This document shows, piece after piece, positions 8,604 to 23,369 of a DNA stretch of 64,000 nucleotides (position 1 is its first letter; each line of letters opens with the position of its first letter). A program made the translations under genes and the position numbers. The DNA comes from CBDHDJ01 sp965261645 (GTDB taxonomy: Bacteria; Pseudomonadota; Alphaproteobacteria; SHVV01). The notes beneath the pieces are model-generated. The model searched no databases. It was not told the origin of the DNA and worked only from the letters and a program-made list of their open reading frames with translations. The stretch lies in NCBI GenBank assembly GCA_965261645.1, contig CBDHDJ010000004.1:2108001-2172000 (forward strand), in the 5' to 3' direction.

Positions 8604-8936
8604 ATGAAGTTTCGGCCACTACATGATCGCGTATTGCTCCGCCGGATCGAAGAAGGTGAAAAAACGCCCGGCGGCATTATCATCCCCGATACGGTGAAGG
8701 AAAAGCCGCAGGAAGGTGAGGTTCTCGCCGTTGGTTCTGGTACCCGCGGCGACGACGGCAAGATCCAGCCACTCGACGTCAAGATCGGCGATCGCGTGTT
8801 GATCGGCAAATGGTCGGGCACCGAGGTCACGATGGAAGGCGAGGAGCTCATCATCCTTCGTGAGTCCGACATCATGGCGGTCATCGAGGGTGCCAAGAGT
8901 GCCAAGAGCGCCAAGAGCAAGAAGAAAGCGGCCTGA
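8604..8936 (+). CDS. groES: Co-chaperonin GroES
   Basis: The heptameric lid of the GroEL folding chamber. The 110-residue protein begins MKFRPLHDRVLLRRIEEGEK; the mobile loop (EKTPGGIIIPD) and the core GEVLAVGSG are intact. The ATG at 8604 follows a strong GGAGGAGGT site; the open frame upstream contains the CIRCE element and is not coding. It is longer than the usual 95-97 residues because of a repetitive Lys/Ala/Ser tail (AKSAKSAKSKKKAA). groEL follows 33 bases downstream in the same operon. Confidence 0.97.
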   Translation: MKFRPLHDRVLLRRIEEGEKTPGGIIIPDTVKEKPQEGEVLAVGSGTRGDDGKIQPLDVKIGDRVLIGKWSGTEVTMEGEELIILRESDIMAVIEGAKSAKSAKSKKKAA

Positions 8937-8969
8937 CACGGCGCCGCACCAACAGAGGGAATTACAAAA

Positions 8970-10613
<1,644 letters not shown>

Positions 10614-10637
10614 GAACCCATTCACCCTTCGATTCAC

Positions 10638-10675
10638 GGGGGAGCGGCGGTGTACCCGGTGCTCCCCCGTTTGTT
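10638..10675 (+). terminator. groESL intrinsic terminator
   Basis: The stem GGGGGAGC (10638-10645) pairs with GCTCCCCC (10661-10668) and is followed by GTTTGTT. It lies 24 bases after the groEL stop and separates groESL from the next gene. Confidence 0.85.
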
Positions 10676-10709
10676 ATGATGCCATCTCACCGATTGAGCG
10701 CGCCGAGCC

Positions 10710-11258
10710 ATGAGCGACGAATCCGACGCCGGCAAGACCACACCGACGGAACCCGCTTCAGAGCGGATCGATAAGCTGCTTTTCCTGCGCGAGATCGAAG
10801 AGTTTCTCATTCACGAGGGCATGCTCCTGGATGAGGGGCGCTTCGAGGAGTGGCGCGATCTTTTTACCGACGACGGTTACTACTGGGCGCCGGCCTCGAT
10901 CAATCAGCAGAGTCCCAAATCGGAAGTTTCGCTGTTCTACGATGACAAGCAGTTGATGACCATGCGGATCGAGCGTCTTCAGCAGCAGGCGCACGGCCAC
11001 GGCCAAGCGCCGGCCTCGCGCACGAGCCACCAGATCAGCAATATCGTCATCAAGGAGGCCGATCACGCAAACGGCAGTTATGTCGTGCACTCGCGCTTCG
11101 TGGTCGTCGATTACCGCCCCGAAATGGACCAACAGGTTTTCAGCGGCCTCTATGAGCATCGCCTGCTGCGTGACGGCGATTCGTTCAAGATCGCCACCAA
11201 GAAGGCGACCACGATCAACTGCGATTCCGTCTTTTACCCGTTGAGCATGCCGTTCTGA
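10710..11258 (+). CDS. Aromatic-ring-hydroxylating dioxygenase beta subunit
   Basis: A 182-residue protein of the ring-hydroxylating dioxygenase small-subunit family (NTF2/SnoaL-like fold). Recognisable segments are FLIHEGMLLDEGRFEEWRDLF, the YYWAP strand, SRTSHQISNI and a C-terminal Y-x-L-x-M-P-F ending close to the family's usual IPL-type end. In classical enzymes this subunit pairs with a Rieske/non-heme-iron alpha subunit. No alpha subunit lies next to it or elsewhere in the window, so it is an orphan here. It sits alone between the groESL terminator and the convergent gltD. A stand-alone SnoaL-like role is an alternative. Confidence 0.8.
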   Translation: MSDESDAGKTTPTEPASERIDKLLFLREIEEFLIHEGMLLDEGRFEEWRDLFTDDGYYWAPASINQQSPKSEVSLFYDDKQLMTMRIERLQQQAHGHGQAPASRTSHQISNIVIKEADHANGSYVVHSRFVVVDYRPEMDQQVFSGLYEHRLLRDGDSFKIATKKATTINCDSVFYPLSMPF

Positions 11259-11273
11259 ACGGGGCGCCGCGCC

Positions 11274-12725
11274 TCAGCGCGGCAATTCGGTCTCGCTCAT
11301 CAGGAATTCATCGATCGCGTGCGCGGCCTGGCGGCCCTCGCGGATCGCCCAGACAACGAGCGATTGCCCGCGCCGCGTATCACCGGCGGCGAAGAACTTA
11401 GGCGTCGAGGTCTGGTAGCGCTCCGTATCGGCCGCGACATTACCGCGATCGTCGAGGGTGATGCCGAGCTCCTCGATCAGGCCTTGATGAACCGGGTGGA
11501 CGAATCCCATGGCGAGGAGAACGAGATCGGCCCGGAGCTCGAAATCGGCGCCCGGCATTTCCGTCAGGTTCATTTGGCCGTCGGCGCCCGCCCGCCATTC
11601 GACGCGACAACATCGAAGCGCCTGGACCTTGCCGTCCGAGCCACGGAAGGCCTTGGTCAGAACGCTCCAGTCCCGCTCGACCCCCTCTTCCTGGGAGGCT
11701 GAGGTCCTGAGCTTGAGCGGCCAGTCGGGCCAGGTCAGCCCCTTGTCCTCATGCTCGGGCGGGCGCGCCAGAATTTCGAGCTGAGTGATTGACGCCGCCT
11801 CCTGGCGGTTGGCGGTGCCGATGCAATCGGAGCCCGTATCGCCGCCGCCGATGACCACGACGTGCCGGCCGCGAGCGACCAGCGCACCGGCCTCGCCCTC
11901 GCCGGGAACGTCGTCTCCGGCCACCCTCTTGTTCTGCTGCACGAGGTAGTCCATGGCGAAGTGAATGCCCGCGAGTTCGCGCCCCGGCACCTCGAGATCG
12001 CGCGGCTGTTCGGCGCCGCCGGCGAGCAGCACCGCGTCGTACCCGTCGAGCAGTTGCGGGGCCGGCATATCGATTCCGACATGGACGTTAGTCCTGAATA
12101 TGACGCCCTCCGCCTCCATCTGGTCGATCCGCCGGTCGATCTGGTATTTCTCGAATTTGAAGTCGGGAATGCCGTAGCGCATCAGGCCGCCGATGCGGTT
12201 TTCCTTCTCGAGAACGACGACCTCGTGACCCACCCGCGACAGTTGCTGGGCCGCGGCCATACCCGCCGGGCCCGATCCGACGATGGCGACCCGCTTGCCG
12301 GTCTGGCGGCTCGCGACCTCCGGCGCTAGCCAGCCCTCGGCCCAGCCGCGATCGATGATGGCGCATTCGATGGTCTTGATGGTGACGGGATCGTCGTTGA
12401 TGTTGAGCGTGCACGCTTCCTCGCACGGCGCGGGGCAGATGCGGCCGGTAAACTCGGGAAAATTGTTCGTCGAATGCAGGACGGTGAGTGCGTCGCGCCA
12501 ATTGTCGCGGTACACCAGATCATTCCATTCGGGGATGATGTTATTGACCGGGCAGCCCGTGTGGCAGAACGGGATGCCGCAGTCCATGCAGCGGGCGCCC
12601 TGGGTGCGCACCTCCGCTTCGGGCAATGGCGTGACGAACTCGCGCCACGTTCGGACCCGCTCCGCGACGGGCCGGTACGGGCGATCGCGGCGCCCGAACT
12701 CCATGAATCCGGTGACTTTACCCAT
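11274..12725 (-). CDS. gltD: Glutamate synthase [NADPH] small subunit
   Basis: Passes electrons from NADPH through FAD to the large subunit for glutamate synthesis from glutamine and 2-oxoglutarate. The 483-residue protein has N-terminal Cys clusters for [4Fe-4S] centres (CMDCGIPFCHTGCPVNN and CPAPCEEACTL), an FAD-binding GSGPAGMAAAQ near residue 151, and an NADPH-binding GGGDTGSDCIGTA near residue 295. Length matches the family. It starts 11 bases after the gltB stop, so the two form one operon. Confidence 0.96.
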   Translation of the reverse strand: MGKVTGFMEFGRRDRPYRPVAERVRTWREFVTPLPEAEVRTQGARCMDCGIPFCHTGCPVNNIIPEWNDLVYRDNWRDALTVLHSTNNFPEFTGRICPAPCEEACTLNINDDPVTIKTIECAIIDRGWAEGWLAPEVASRQTGKRVAIVGSGPAGMAAAQQLSRVGHEVVVLEKENRIGGLMRYGIPDFKFEKYQIDRRIDQMEAEGVIFRTNVHVGIDMPAPQLLDGYDAVLLAGGAEQPRDLEVPGRELAGIHFAMDYLVQQNKRVAGDDVPGEGEAGALVARGRHVVVIGGGDTGSDCIGTANRQEAASITQLEILARPPEHEDKGLTWPDWPLKLRTSASQEEGVERDWSVLTKAFRGSDGKVQALRCCRVEWRAGADGQMNLTEMPGADFELRADLVLLAMGFVHPVHQGLIEELGITLDDRGNVAADTERYQTSTPKFFAAGDTRRGQSLVVWAIREGRQAAHAIDEFLMSETELPR

Positions 12726-12736
12726 GACAGCGCAAC

Positions 12737-17347
<4,611 letters not shown>

Positions 17348-17430
17348 CGTGACACGTCTCGGCCGTCGTATGGTGGCGCTGTCCAATTCCCCAGTATGCA
17401 CGATCAGGGGTTATTGCAGAATCTTGGTGA

Positions 17431-17775
17431 CCAGGCAATCCGCCGGGCCCGGCCAAATCGCGTATGCGGGGCTGGCTCGGCCACGCCGATCAATCGGTCA
17501 AGGTGCGCGGCCTCTTCATCCATCCCGGCCAGGTCATGGAGGTGTTGCGCCGCCTTCCCGACGTCGTGAAGGCTCGCCTGATCGTCGAGCAGGACAAAGG
17601 CGCCGACGTCATGGCGCTCCACTGCGAGACCACGGCTGCGCACCCGGCTCTCGAATCCGATATCACCGAAGCGCTCCGGGACATCTGCAAGCTCAAAGGC
17701 CGCGTTGTCCTCTTGGCACCCGGCGAGTTCGCCGATGACGGCAAGATCATCGAGGATCGGCGGACGTTCGGTTGA
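17431..17775 (+). pseudogene. C-terminal remnant of a phenylacetate-CoA-ligase-like gene
   Basis: The frame encodes only the C-terminal domain of PaaK-type adenylate-forming ligases. It includes MRGWLGHADQSVKVRGLFIHP and the terminal segment FADDGKIIEDRRTF, both characteristic of that domain. The same frame is closed by TGA at 17428-17430, and no N-terminal adenylation domain (about 300 residues) exists upstream, where gltB lies on the other strand. An internal ATG at 17464 would give 103 residues. It is best read as the 3' end of a deleted gene, although a stand-alone small protein cannot be fully excluded. Confidence 0.7.
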
Positions 17776-17795
17776 AGTGAATCTCCCGCTGGCGT

Positions 17796-18119
17796 TTATC
17801 GCTTGCGGCGGCCTTTTTTCAAATCGATCCACACCTTGTCACCGCGCCTTCTGACCGGATAGGAGGCGATCCGCCAGTTGGCCGGTCCCTCTCCGGTACG
17901 CACATCGAAGGTGAGCCCGTGCAACGGGCAACTCACGTAGCAGCCCTCCAAAGCGCCGCGGGCGAGCGACACCGGGCCGTGTGGGCAGCGGTCCTCGATG
18001 GCGTAGACCTGCTGGCCGGTGCGGAAGACGGCGACGCTCAGATGCCGGTTGGGCTGGACGATGATCGCGCCGCCGTCGGGCACTTCGCTGAGCTTGAGGG
18101 TGAAGGTGTCCTTGGTCAT
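17796..18119 (-). CDS. Rieske [2Fe-2S] ferredoxin
   Basis: A 107-residue soluble Rieske protein. The cluster motif is CPHG around residue 45 and CPLHG about 19 residues later (C-x-H ... C-x2-H). There is no signal peptide or membrane segment, so it resembles the ferredoxin components of dioxygenases and nitrite-reductase small-subunit-like proteins rather than the bc1 subunit. The Lys/Arg-rich end (KKGRRKR) is unusual. It is not clustered with an oxygenase alpha subunit. It could donate electrons to the dioxygenase whose beta subunit lies at 10.7 kb, but that is inference. Confidence 0.85.
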   Translation of the reverse strand: MTKDTFTLKLSEVPDGGAIIVQPNRHLSVAVFRTGQQVYAIEDRCPHGPVSLARGALEGCYVSCPLHGLTFDVRTGEGPANWRIASYPVRRRGDKVWIDLKKGRRKR

Positions 18120-18215
18120 GCCGCTCTCGGTCTCCGACCCAACTTCTTAGCATAGACAGAGGCGATCCCGCTGCCTTATCGTGTCATCGGATCAGGCTTC
18201 TGGAAAGGTGCGACC

Positions 18216-19013
18216 ATGGCACGGATCAGGCATATCGCCCTCACCGTGGGCGATCAGGAACGCGCCGCCGGGTTCTATAGCTCCCTATTCGGGCTGCAAC
18301 GCGTCGGCGAGGCCGAGGATACGGTGAGTACGGGAACCCTGCTGTCCGACGGCAACGTCAATCTCGCGTTGCTCCAATACAAGACCGACGCCGCCGCGGG
18401 CGTGGAAGGCGGCAGGGAGTATATCGGCGCCCATCACTTCGGCTTTCAGGTTGAAAACGCCGATGCGGCGCAGAAGAGCGTCGAGCAGGCCGGCGGCACC
18501 ATTTTTCTCGATCATGACCAAGGCGAGCACGAGGTCAATTTCGAACGCAAGTTCCGCGATCCCGACGGCATCATTTTCGATATTTCGCGGTCAGGATGGA
18601 CCGGAGCGGCGGGCGCAAGCCTCGGCGCGATCGGCCACATCGCGCTTTCGATCAGCGATGTGGACCGGGCGAACGCGTTCTACCAGACTGTCTTCGGGCT
18701 CCGCGAGGTTGGCATAACCCGTTCGGACATCGCCGACGGGGTCTATCTCTCCGACGGCGTGCTCAATATCACCTTGCTCGATTACAAGGATGACGAGGCC
18801 GCCGCCTGGCCCTACGGCAAGGACCGGCTCGGCACAAATCATTTCGGCTTCAAGGTTGACGATCTGGAGGAGTGGCAGGGGCGGATCGAGGACCTTGGCG
18901 GGACATTCGTCCTCGACCTCCCGGCGGACGACGGCGGTTCCTCCTACGAGAGGAAGTTCCGCGACCTGGACGGCGTGGTCTTCGATATCTCCGAGCGGGG
19001 CTGGGTCACTTAA
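18216..19013 (+). CDS. Two-domain VOC family protein
   Basis: A 265-residue protein built from two vicinal-oxygen-chelate (glyoxalase/extradiol dioxygenase) domains, about residues 1-128 and 138-265. Each starts with an RHIALTVGD or GHIALSISD motif and contains a HFGF strand (AHHFGFQV, TNHFGFKV) and a KFRDPDG or KFRDLDG segment. The two halves are clearly similar, so the gene arose by internal duplication. Candidate metal-binding His and Glu residues are present, but the reaction (ring cleavage, isomerase or resistance) cannot be told. It converges with the hydratase-like gene and shares a hairpin between the stops. Confidence 0.85.
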   Translation: MARIRHIALTVGDQERAAGFYSSLFGLQRVGEAEDTVSTGTLLSDGNVNLALLQYKTDAAAGVEGGREYIGAHHFGFQVENADAAQKSVEQAGGTIFLDHDQGEHEVNFERKFRDPDGIIFDISRSGWTGAAGASLGAIGHIALSISDVDRANAFYQTVFGLREVGITRSDIADGVYLSDGVLNITLLDYKDDEAAAWPYGKDRLGTNHFGFKVDDLEEWQGRIEDLGGTFVLDLPADDGGSSYERKFRDLDGVVFDISERGWVT

Positions 19014-19023
19014 CTACAAGCGA

Positions 19024-19048
19024 ACGGCCGCCCGTCTCGGGCGGCCGT
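19024..19048. terminator. Hairpin between convergent genes
   Basis: ACGGCCGCCC and GGGCGGCCGT form a perfect ten-pair stem with a five-base loop, between the VOC stop and the hydratase stop. The following pyrimidine stretch is weak, so efficiency is uncertain, but the position fits a shared bidirectional terminator. Confidence 0.6.
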
Positions 19049-19072
19049 CCTTCTCGCCGGATCGTCGAGGGG

Positions 19073-19894
19073 TCAGGTGATCGTGCAGCTCACCTGACCG
19101 AGATGTTCGAAGGTCATGACGGCAGTTGAGCCGCGCGGCAAGGGATAGGTCGCGGTCACCGAGCCAAGAATGATGTGCTGGCCCGCGCGCATCGGGTTGT
19201 TGCGTTCGACCAAATGATTGGCGCCCCACGCCAGGGTGTTGAAGGGATGGCCGTCGAGCCGGGAAGACGGGCCGGTCTCCATTTCCTCGCCATCGATCAC
19301 CATCGTGCCTTTGATGTTGGGAATGTCGAGATCGCGCCATTCGGTCGTCCCCTTGCCGAACACGCCCCCGCTGTTGGCCGCGTTATCGGCGAGCGCGAGC
19401 GGGATCATCGGCGCAGGCGTTTTGCGATAATCGACGCTCGGATCGACCAGTTCGATTCCGGCCACGCATGCCTCGACGTAGTCGGCGATCGACTCCTTCG
19501 TATAGGGCGCATCGCTCGCCGGACAGTCCCTCGCCATGCGCACGCCGAACTCGCATTCGACGAACAGCTGGTGGTAGTCCTCCCATTTGAGGTCGGCGTG
19601 CTCGTGATACATCTTCCAGATGAAATTCATCGTTGGGTGGTTGGCGCCGAGATGCGCCTCGCCGCCCCAGATTTCGCGGTTTTCCTTGCTCGTCAGACCG
19701 ATCTTGATGCCGATTTCGTCGCGGCTGCCGAAGCCGTTGGCGAGCAGGTGCTCGACAACGCCCTCCTGGATGGCATAGCCCTCGGCTACCGTCTGTGGGT
19801 GGAGCTCGGGCGGCACATCGCCACCGAGAAAAGTATGCTTGAGGCGCGCATTGCCGAACAACTCGATCGCCTTCTTGATCGCTGCATCATCCAT
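19073..19894 (-). CDS. 2-keto-4-pentenoate hydratase-like protein
   Basis: A 273-residue protein of the fumarylacetoacetase-fold hydratase/decarboxylase group (MhpD/XylJ/XylI relatives). Family marks are the GIKIGLTSKENR segment, the acidic metal site VECEFGVRM, the AGIELVDPSVDY strand and the C-terminal LGSVTATYPLPRG. Such enzymes act on 2-hydroxypentadienoate-type products of meta-cleavage. The ATG at 19894 is preferred because GGGAG lies seven bases before it; a TTG at 19900 is too close to that site. It is probably a catabolic step, but no complete meta-cleavage operon surrounds it. Confidence 0.82.
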   Translation of the reverse strand: MDDAAIKKAIELFGNARLKHTFLGGDVPPELHPQTVAEGYAIQEGVVEHLLANGFGSRDEIGIKIGLTSKENREIWGGEAHLGANHPTMNFIWKMYHEHADLKWEDYHQLFVECEFGVRMARDCPASDAPYTKESIADYVEACVAGIELVDPSVDYRKTPAPMIPLALADNAANSGGVFGKGTTEWRDLDIPNIKGTMVIDGEEMETGPSSRLDGHPFNTLAWGANHLVERNNPMRAGQHIILGSVTATYPLPRGSTAVMTFEHLGQVSCTIT

Positions 19895-19960
19895 CGTCAA
19901 ACTCCCTGAACGTTGGTTTTGGGTTGTGCGTGAAACTCGGATTCGAATGGGACCGCGTGT

Positions 19961-22327
19961 TTACGCGCTCGCGCGCGCGGCCCGGATCATTTTCCATACA
20001 TTGTGGTCTGTCATCGGCATATCGATGCGATCGACCCCGAGGGGCTGCAGCGCGTCGATGACGGCATGAACCAGTGCGGGCGGGGCGCCGAGACAGCCGC
20101 TCTCACCGGCGCCCTTAACACCGAGCGCGTTGCTCGGCGCGAGCGTTTCCTGAAATCCCGTCATGAAGAACGGGACATCGACGGCGCGCGGCATGGCGTA
20201 GTCCATGAACGTGCCGCTCAACAATTGGCCGGACTCGGGATCGTAAGTGCACTCCTCCATCACCGCCTGACCATAGCCCTGAACCAGCCCGCCATGAATC
20301 TGTCCCTCGACGATCATGGGGTTGAGGATGCGCCCTGAATCGTCCATGGCGAAATAGTCTCGGAGCGTGATGCGGCCGGTCTCGGGATCGACCAGGACGA
20401 CGGCGGTGTGGATGGCGGAGGAAAATACCCAGGCGTCGGGCTCGTGATAAGTGGTTTCGTCAAGGCCGACCGCGAAATCATCGGGGAAGCTCGCGCCGTG
20501 ATAGGCCGCCAAGGCCACCTCGGCACGCGTCATCTTGCGGTCCGTGCCCTCGACGACATACTCGCCGTTCTCGACGGCGATATCCGCCGCCGCGCATTCC
20601 AGGAGATGAGCGGCGAGCGCCTTGCATTTCTCGGCGACGCGATCCGCCGAGGCGACCAGCGCGTTGCCGCCCATGACCGCCGAGCGCGAGCCATAGGAAC
20701 CCATGCCCGAGGCCACGAGATCGGTATCGCCGAACAACAGCTCTACATCATCGATATCGCAGCCCAGCCGGTCAGCCACGACCTGACTAAAGACTGTTTC
20801 GTGCCCTTGCCCGTGATTATGCGTGCCCACCAGCGCCGTCACCTTGCCGTCCGGGTGCATGCGGATGGTGCCGACTTCATAGGATCCCATGCGGCGCTTC
20901 CAGACACCCGACATCGCCCGATTGGGGCCGCCGCCGCTATAGTCGATGAAGGCACCCATGCCGATGCCCATGAGCACGCCGTCTTTTCTCAGCGTCTCTT
21001 GCTCGGCGCGCAGCGCCTGGTAGCTCGCAAGGGATTTCGCCTTGTCCATCAACCCGGGCATGTTCGCGCAGTCGTAGAGCACGCCGGTCGGTGTCTCGTA
21101 GGGAAACTGATCGGGTGGGATGAAGTTGCGCGAGCGAATCTCGTCGGGTGCGATACCCATTTCGCGGGCGGCGGCATCGAGCAGCCGTTCGTACATGTAA
21201 GCGGCCTCGGGACGGCCGGCCCCGCGATAAACCTCGATATGGGTGGTGTTGGTGTAGGCGCCCCGGGCGCGGGCGTAGAAGGCCGGCGTGGTGTAAGGTC
21301 CGATGAGCATGCGGCAGAACGTGATGCCGGGGACGGACGAGCCGAACATCGACGGGTAGCCCCCGATATTACCGACGGTATCGACGTGGAGGCCGAGGAT
21401 CTTGCCGGTCTTGTCGAACGCCATGCGGCCCTTGGTGATCTGCTCACGCGAATGGCTGTCGGTGGCCAAGCCCTCGGATCGCGTCGCCGTCCAACGCACG
21501 GGCCGGCCAGTCACCTTGGCGGCCCACAGGACGACGGCGTCCTCGCGATAAGCGAGAATCTTCATGCCGAATCCGCCGCCGACATCCGGCGCGATCACGC
21601 GCAGCCTGTGCTCGGGGATGCGGAGGATATCCATCGCCATCCAGTTGCGCAGCAGGTGCGGCGCCTGGTGGGTCGCGTAGAGCGTGTAGCGGTCCGACCG
21701 CAGATCGTAATGCCCGAGGTAGGCGCGCGGTTCCATCGGATTGGCGGTGATCCGGTTTTGGACGACGTCGACTTCGGTCACGTGATCGGCGGCGGCGAAC
21801 GCGGCCTCCATCTTTCGCTTGTCGCCGTGCTCGACCTCGAACACGAGGTTGGTGCCGATCTCCTCGTGCACGATCGGCGCGCCGTCCTCGAGGGCCGCGA
21901 CCGGGTTGATGATGGCGGCCAGCGGCTCGTACCCGACCGCGACGGCTTCGGCGGCGTCGGCGGCCTGCAATTTGGTTTCCGCGATCACCACCGCTACGGG
22001 ATCGCCGACAAAGCGAACCCGGCCGGAGGAGAGTATGGGGTGGGTGGCCCAATTCATCGGCCGCCCATCGCTGAAGTCGCACGGTCCGATGCACGGAATC
22101 GAGCCAAGCCCGGCCTCGTCCCAGTCCAGAGCGGTCAGCACGGCGAGAACGCCGGGCATGCGCTCGGCCGGGGTGGTATCGAGAGAATTGATCTCGGCGT
22201 GGGCGTGGGGGCTGCGGACGAAGGCGGCGTAGGCCGTGTCGGGCAGCACGATGTCGTCGACGTAGTTGCCGCGGCCGGTCAGGAAGCGGAAGTCCTCCCG
22301 CCGCTTGATCGATTGACCGATATACAC
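19961..22327 (-). CDS. Xanthine dehydrogenase family molybdopterin-binding subunit (CoxL-like, form II)
   Basis: A 788-residue large subunit of the molybdenum hydroxylase family. The start is a GTG at 22327 with a strong GGGGAGGAGG site, beginning M-YIGQSIKRREDFRFLTG. The molybdopterin contacts GGGFGMK and the catalytic Glu motif KGAGESGCLG near the C-terminus are present. The active-site loop reads YRGAGRPEA, as in form II (aldehyde/nicotinate/isoquinoline-type) proteins, not the Cys-containing CO dehydrogenase loop. The FAD and [2Fe-2S] subunits that normally accompany it are not adjacent, so it must pair with subunits encoded elsewhere or be solitary. The substrate is unknown. Confidence 0.88.
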   Translation of the reverse strand: MYIGQSIKRREDFRFLTGRGNYVDDIVLPDTAYAAFVRSPHAHAEINSLDTTPAERMPGVLAVLTALDWDEAGLGSIPCIGPCDFSDGRPMNWATHPILSSGRVRFVGDPVAVVIAETKLQAADAAEAVAVGYEPLAAIINPVAALEDGAPIVHEEIGTNLVFEVEHGDKRKMEAAFAAADHVTEVDVVQNRITANPMEPRAYLGHYDLRSDRYTLYATHQAPHLLRNWMAMDILRIPEHRLRVIAPDVGGGFGMKILAYREDAVVLWAAKVTGRPVRWTATRSEGLATDSHSREQITKGRMAFDKTGKILGLHVDTVGNIGGYPSMFGSSVPGITFCRMLIGPYTTPAFYARARGAYTNTTHIEVYRGAGRPEAAYMYERLLDAAAREMGIAPDEIRSRNFIPPDQFPYETPTGVLYDCANMPGLMDKAKSLASYQALRAEQETLRKDGVLMGIGMGAFIDYSGGGPNRAMSGVWKRRMGSYEVGTIRMHPDGKVTALVGTHNHGQGHETVFSQVVADRLGCDIDDVELLFGDTDLVASGMGSYGSRSAVMGGNALVASADRVAEKCKALAAHLLECAAADIAVENGEYVVEGTDRKMTRAEVALAAYHGASFPDDFAVGLDETTYHEPDAWVFSSAIHTAVVLVDPETGRITLRDYFAMDDSGRILNPMIVEGQIHGGLVQGYGQAVMEECTYDPESGQLLSGTFMDYAMPRAVDVPFFMTGFQETLAPSNALGVKGAGESGCLGAPPALVHAVIDALQPLGVDRIDMPMTDHNVWKMIRAARASA

Positions 22328-22420
22328 GCCGGCCTCCTCCCCGCTGCGCCTGACATGCGACCGCAAGCGCTGAACAGCCTATGGAACACCGGAGAGCGGG
22401 GGAGCGCAAGCCAAACAAGA

Positions 22421-22446
22421 ACGGCGCGGTTGTGGGACCGCGCCGT
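22421..22446 (-). terminator. Terminator of the ABC importer genes
   Basis: ACGGCGCGGT and ACCGCGCCGT form a perfect ten-pair stem with a six-base loop. On the minus strand it is followed by TCTTGTTT. It lies about 28 bases after the permease stop and before the molybdopterin subunit gene. Confidence 0.75.
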
Positions 22447-22473
22447 TTTGTTCCTGCCGACCGCGCAGGCGCG

Positions 22474-23337
22474 TCAGAGTTGTTTTTCAGCCTTGAGGAA
22501 GTGCCACGGGATGAATCGGCGCTCCGCATAGCCCACGAGCAGGAACATCGAGACCGAGATGATCGCGAGATAGAAAATCGCGGCGAAGGTGGTAGCGGTC
22601 TTGAAGGCGGCGTTGGAGGCGATCATCACCGGGCCAAGGCCCTCATGGGCGCCGACCCACTCGCCGACGATGGCGCCGATCGCGGCGATGGCGGCGGCGT
22701 TCTTGAGGCCGGCGAAGATGAAGGGCAGCGCCGCCGGGAAGCGGACCTTGCTGAAGATCTGCCATTTGCTCGCGCCCAGCGATTCCATCAGGTTGATCAT
22801 GTCGCGTTCGACCGAGGCGAGACCCGAGATGGTCGTCACACACACTGGGAAGAAGACGATCAACGACGCGACGATCACCTTCGGCGCCATGCCGAAGCCG
22901 AACCAGATGATGAGGATGGGCGCGATGGCGATGACTGGGATCGACTGGGTGCCGATGACAAGCGGCAGCATCGCCTGGCGCAGCACCCGCGAATGGAAGA
23001 TCGCGGTGCCGAGCGACAAGCCGATGATCGTTCCATAGGAGAAACCAAGCACGATTTCCTGAAACGTGATCCAGGTCGCCGGGATCAACTTGTCGAACGC
23101 CCGGTAGCCCATCTGGTAGAAGATGTCGTGCAACGGCGGCAGCACGTAATCCGGCGAGCCGGTGACGACATTGAAGAGCTCCCAGACGAGCACGATGAGC
23201 CCGAGCGCGATCATGGTCGGCAGCATCGAGCGGATGCGCTCGAACGTCGGGGGCTTGGGCTCTCTTGCCTGTGGCAGGGCTACCGCGTCGCGCTCGCCGT
23301 CCGGGCTCTTGCCGCTGATCCGTGCAGTTTCGGTCAT
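22474..23337 (-). CDS. ABC transporter permease, NitT/TauT type
   Basis: A 287-residue inner-membrane protein with about six hydrophobic segments and the binding-protein-dependent permease loop (EAA-like) around NLMESLGASKWQIFSKVRFPAALPF. This places it with SsuC/TauC/ThiX-type permeases. A hydrophilic N-terminus of about 35 residues precedes the first helix. It follows the ATPase gene by 32 bases, so the two are one operon. No periplasmic substrate-binding protein is present nearby, so the substrate (sulfonate, nitrate, pyrimidine or other) cannot be named. Confidence 0.88.
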   Translation of the reverse strand: MTETARISGKSPDGERDAVALPQAREPKPPTFERIRSMLPTMIALGLIVLVWELFNVVTGSPDYVLPPLHDIFYQMGYRAFDKLIPATWITFQEIVLGFSYGTIIGLSLGTAIFHSRVLRQAMLPLVIGTQSIPVIAIAPILIIWFGFGMAPKVIVASLIVFFPVCVTTISGLASVERDMINLMESLGASKWQIFSKVRFPAALPFIFAGLKNAAAIAAIGAIVGEWVGAHEGLGPVMIASNAAFKTATTFAAIFYLAIISVSMFLLVGYAERRFIPWHFLKAEKQL

Positions 23338-23369
23338 CGCATCTGTTCCCTGCGGTTCCTTCGTCGCGC

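Noticed and set aside
19961..22327. Carbon monoxide dehydrogenase CoxL (form I)
   Set aside because: The active-site loop is YRGAGR rather than the Cys-containing form I loop, and coxM/coxS are absent.
20408..22531. A 707-codon plus-strand frame opposite the molybdopterin subunit
   Set aside because: Antisense shadow of a long conserved gene; the sequence is Arg/Gly/Ala/Val-rich without recognisable domains.
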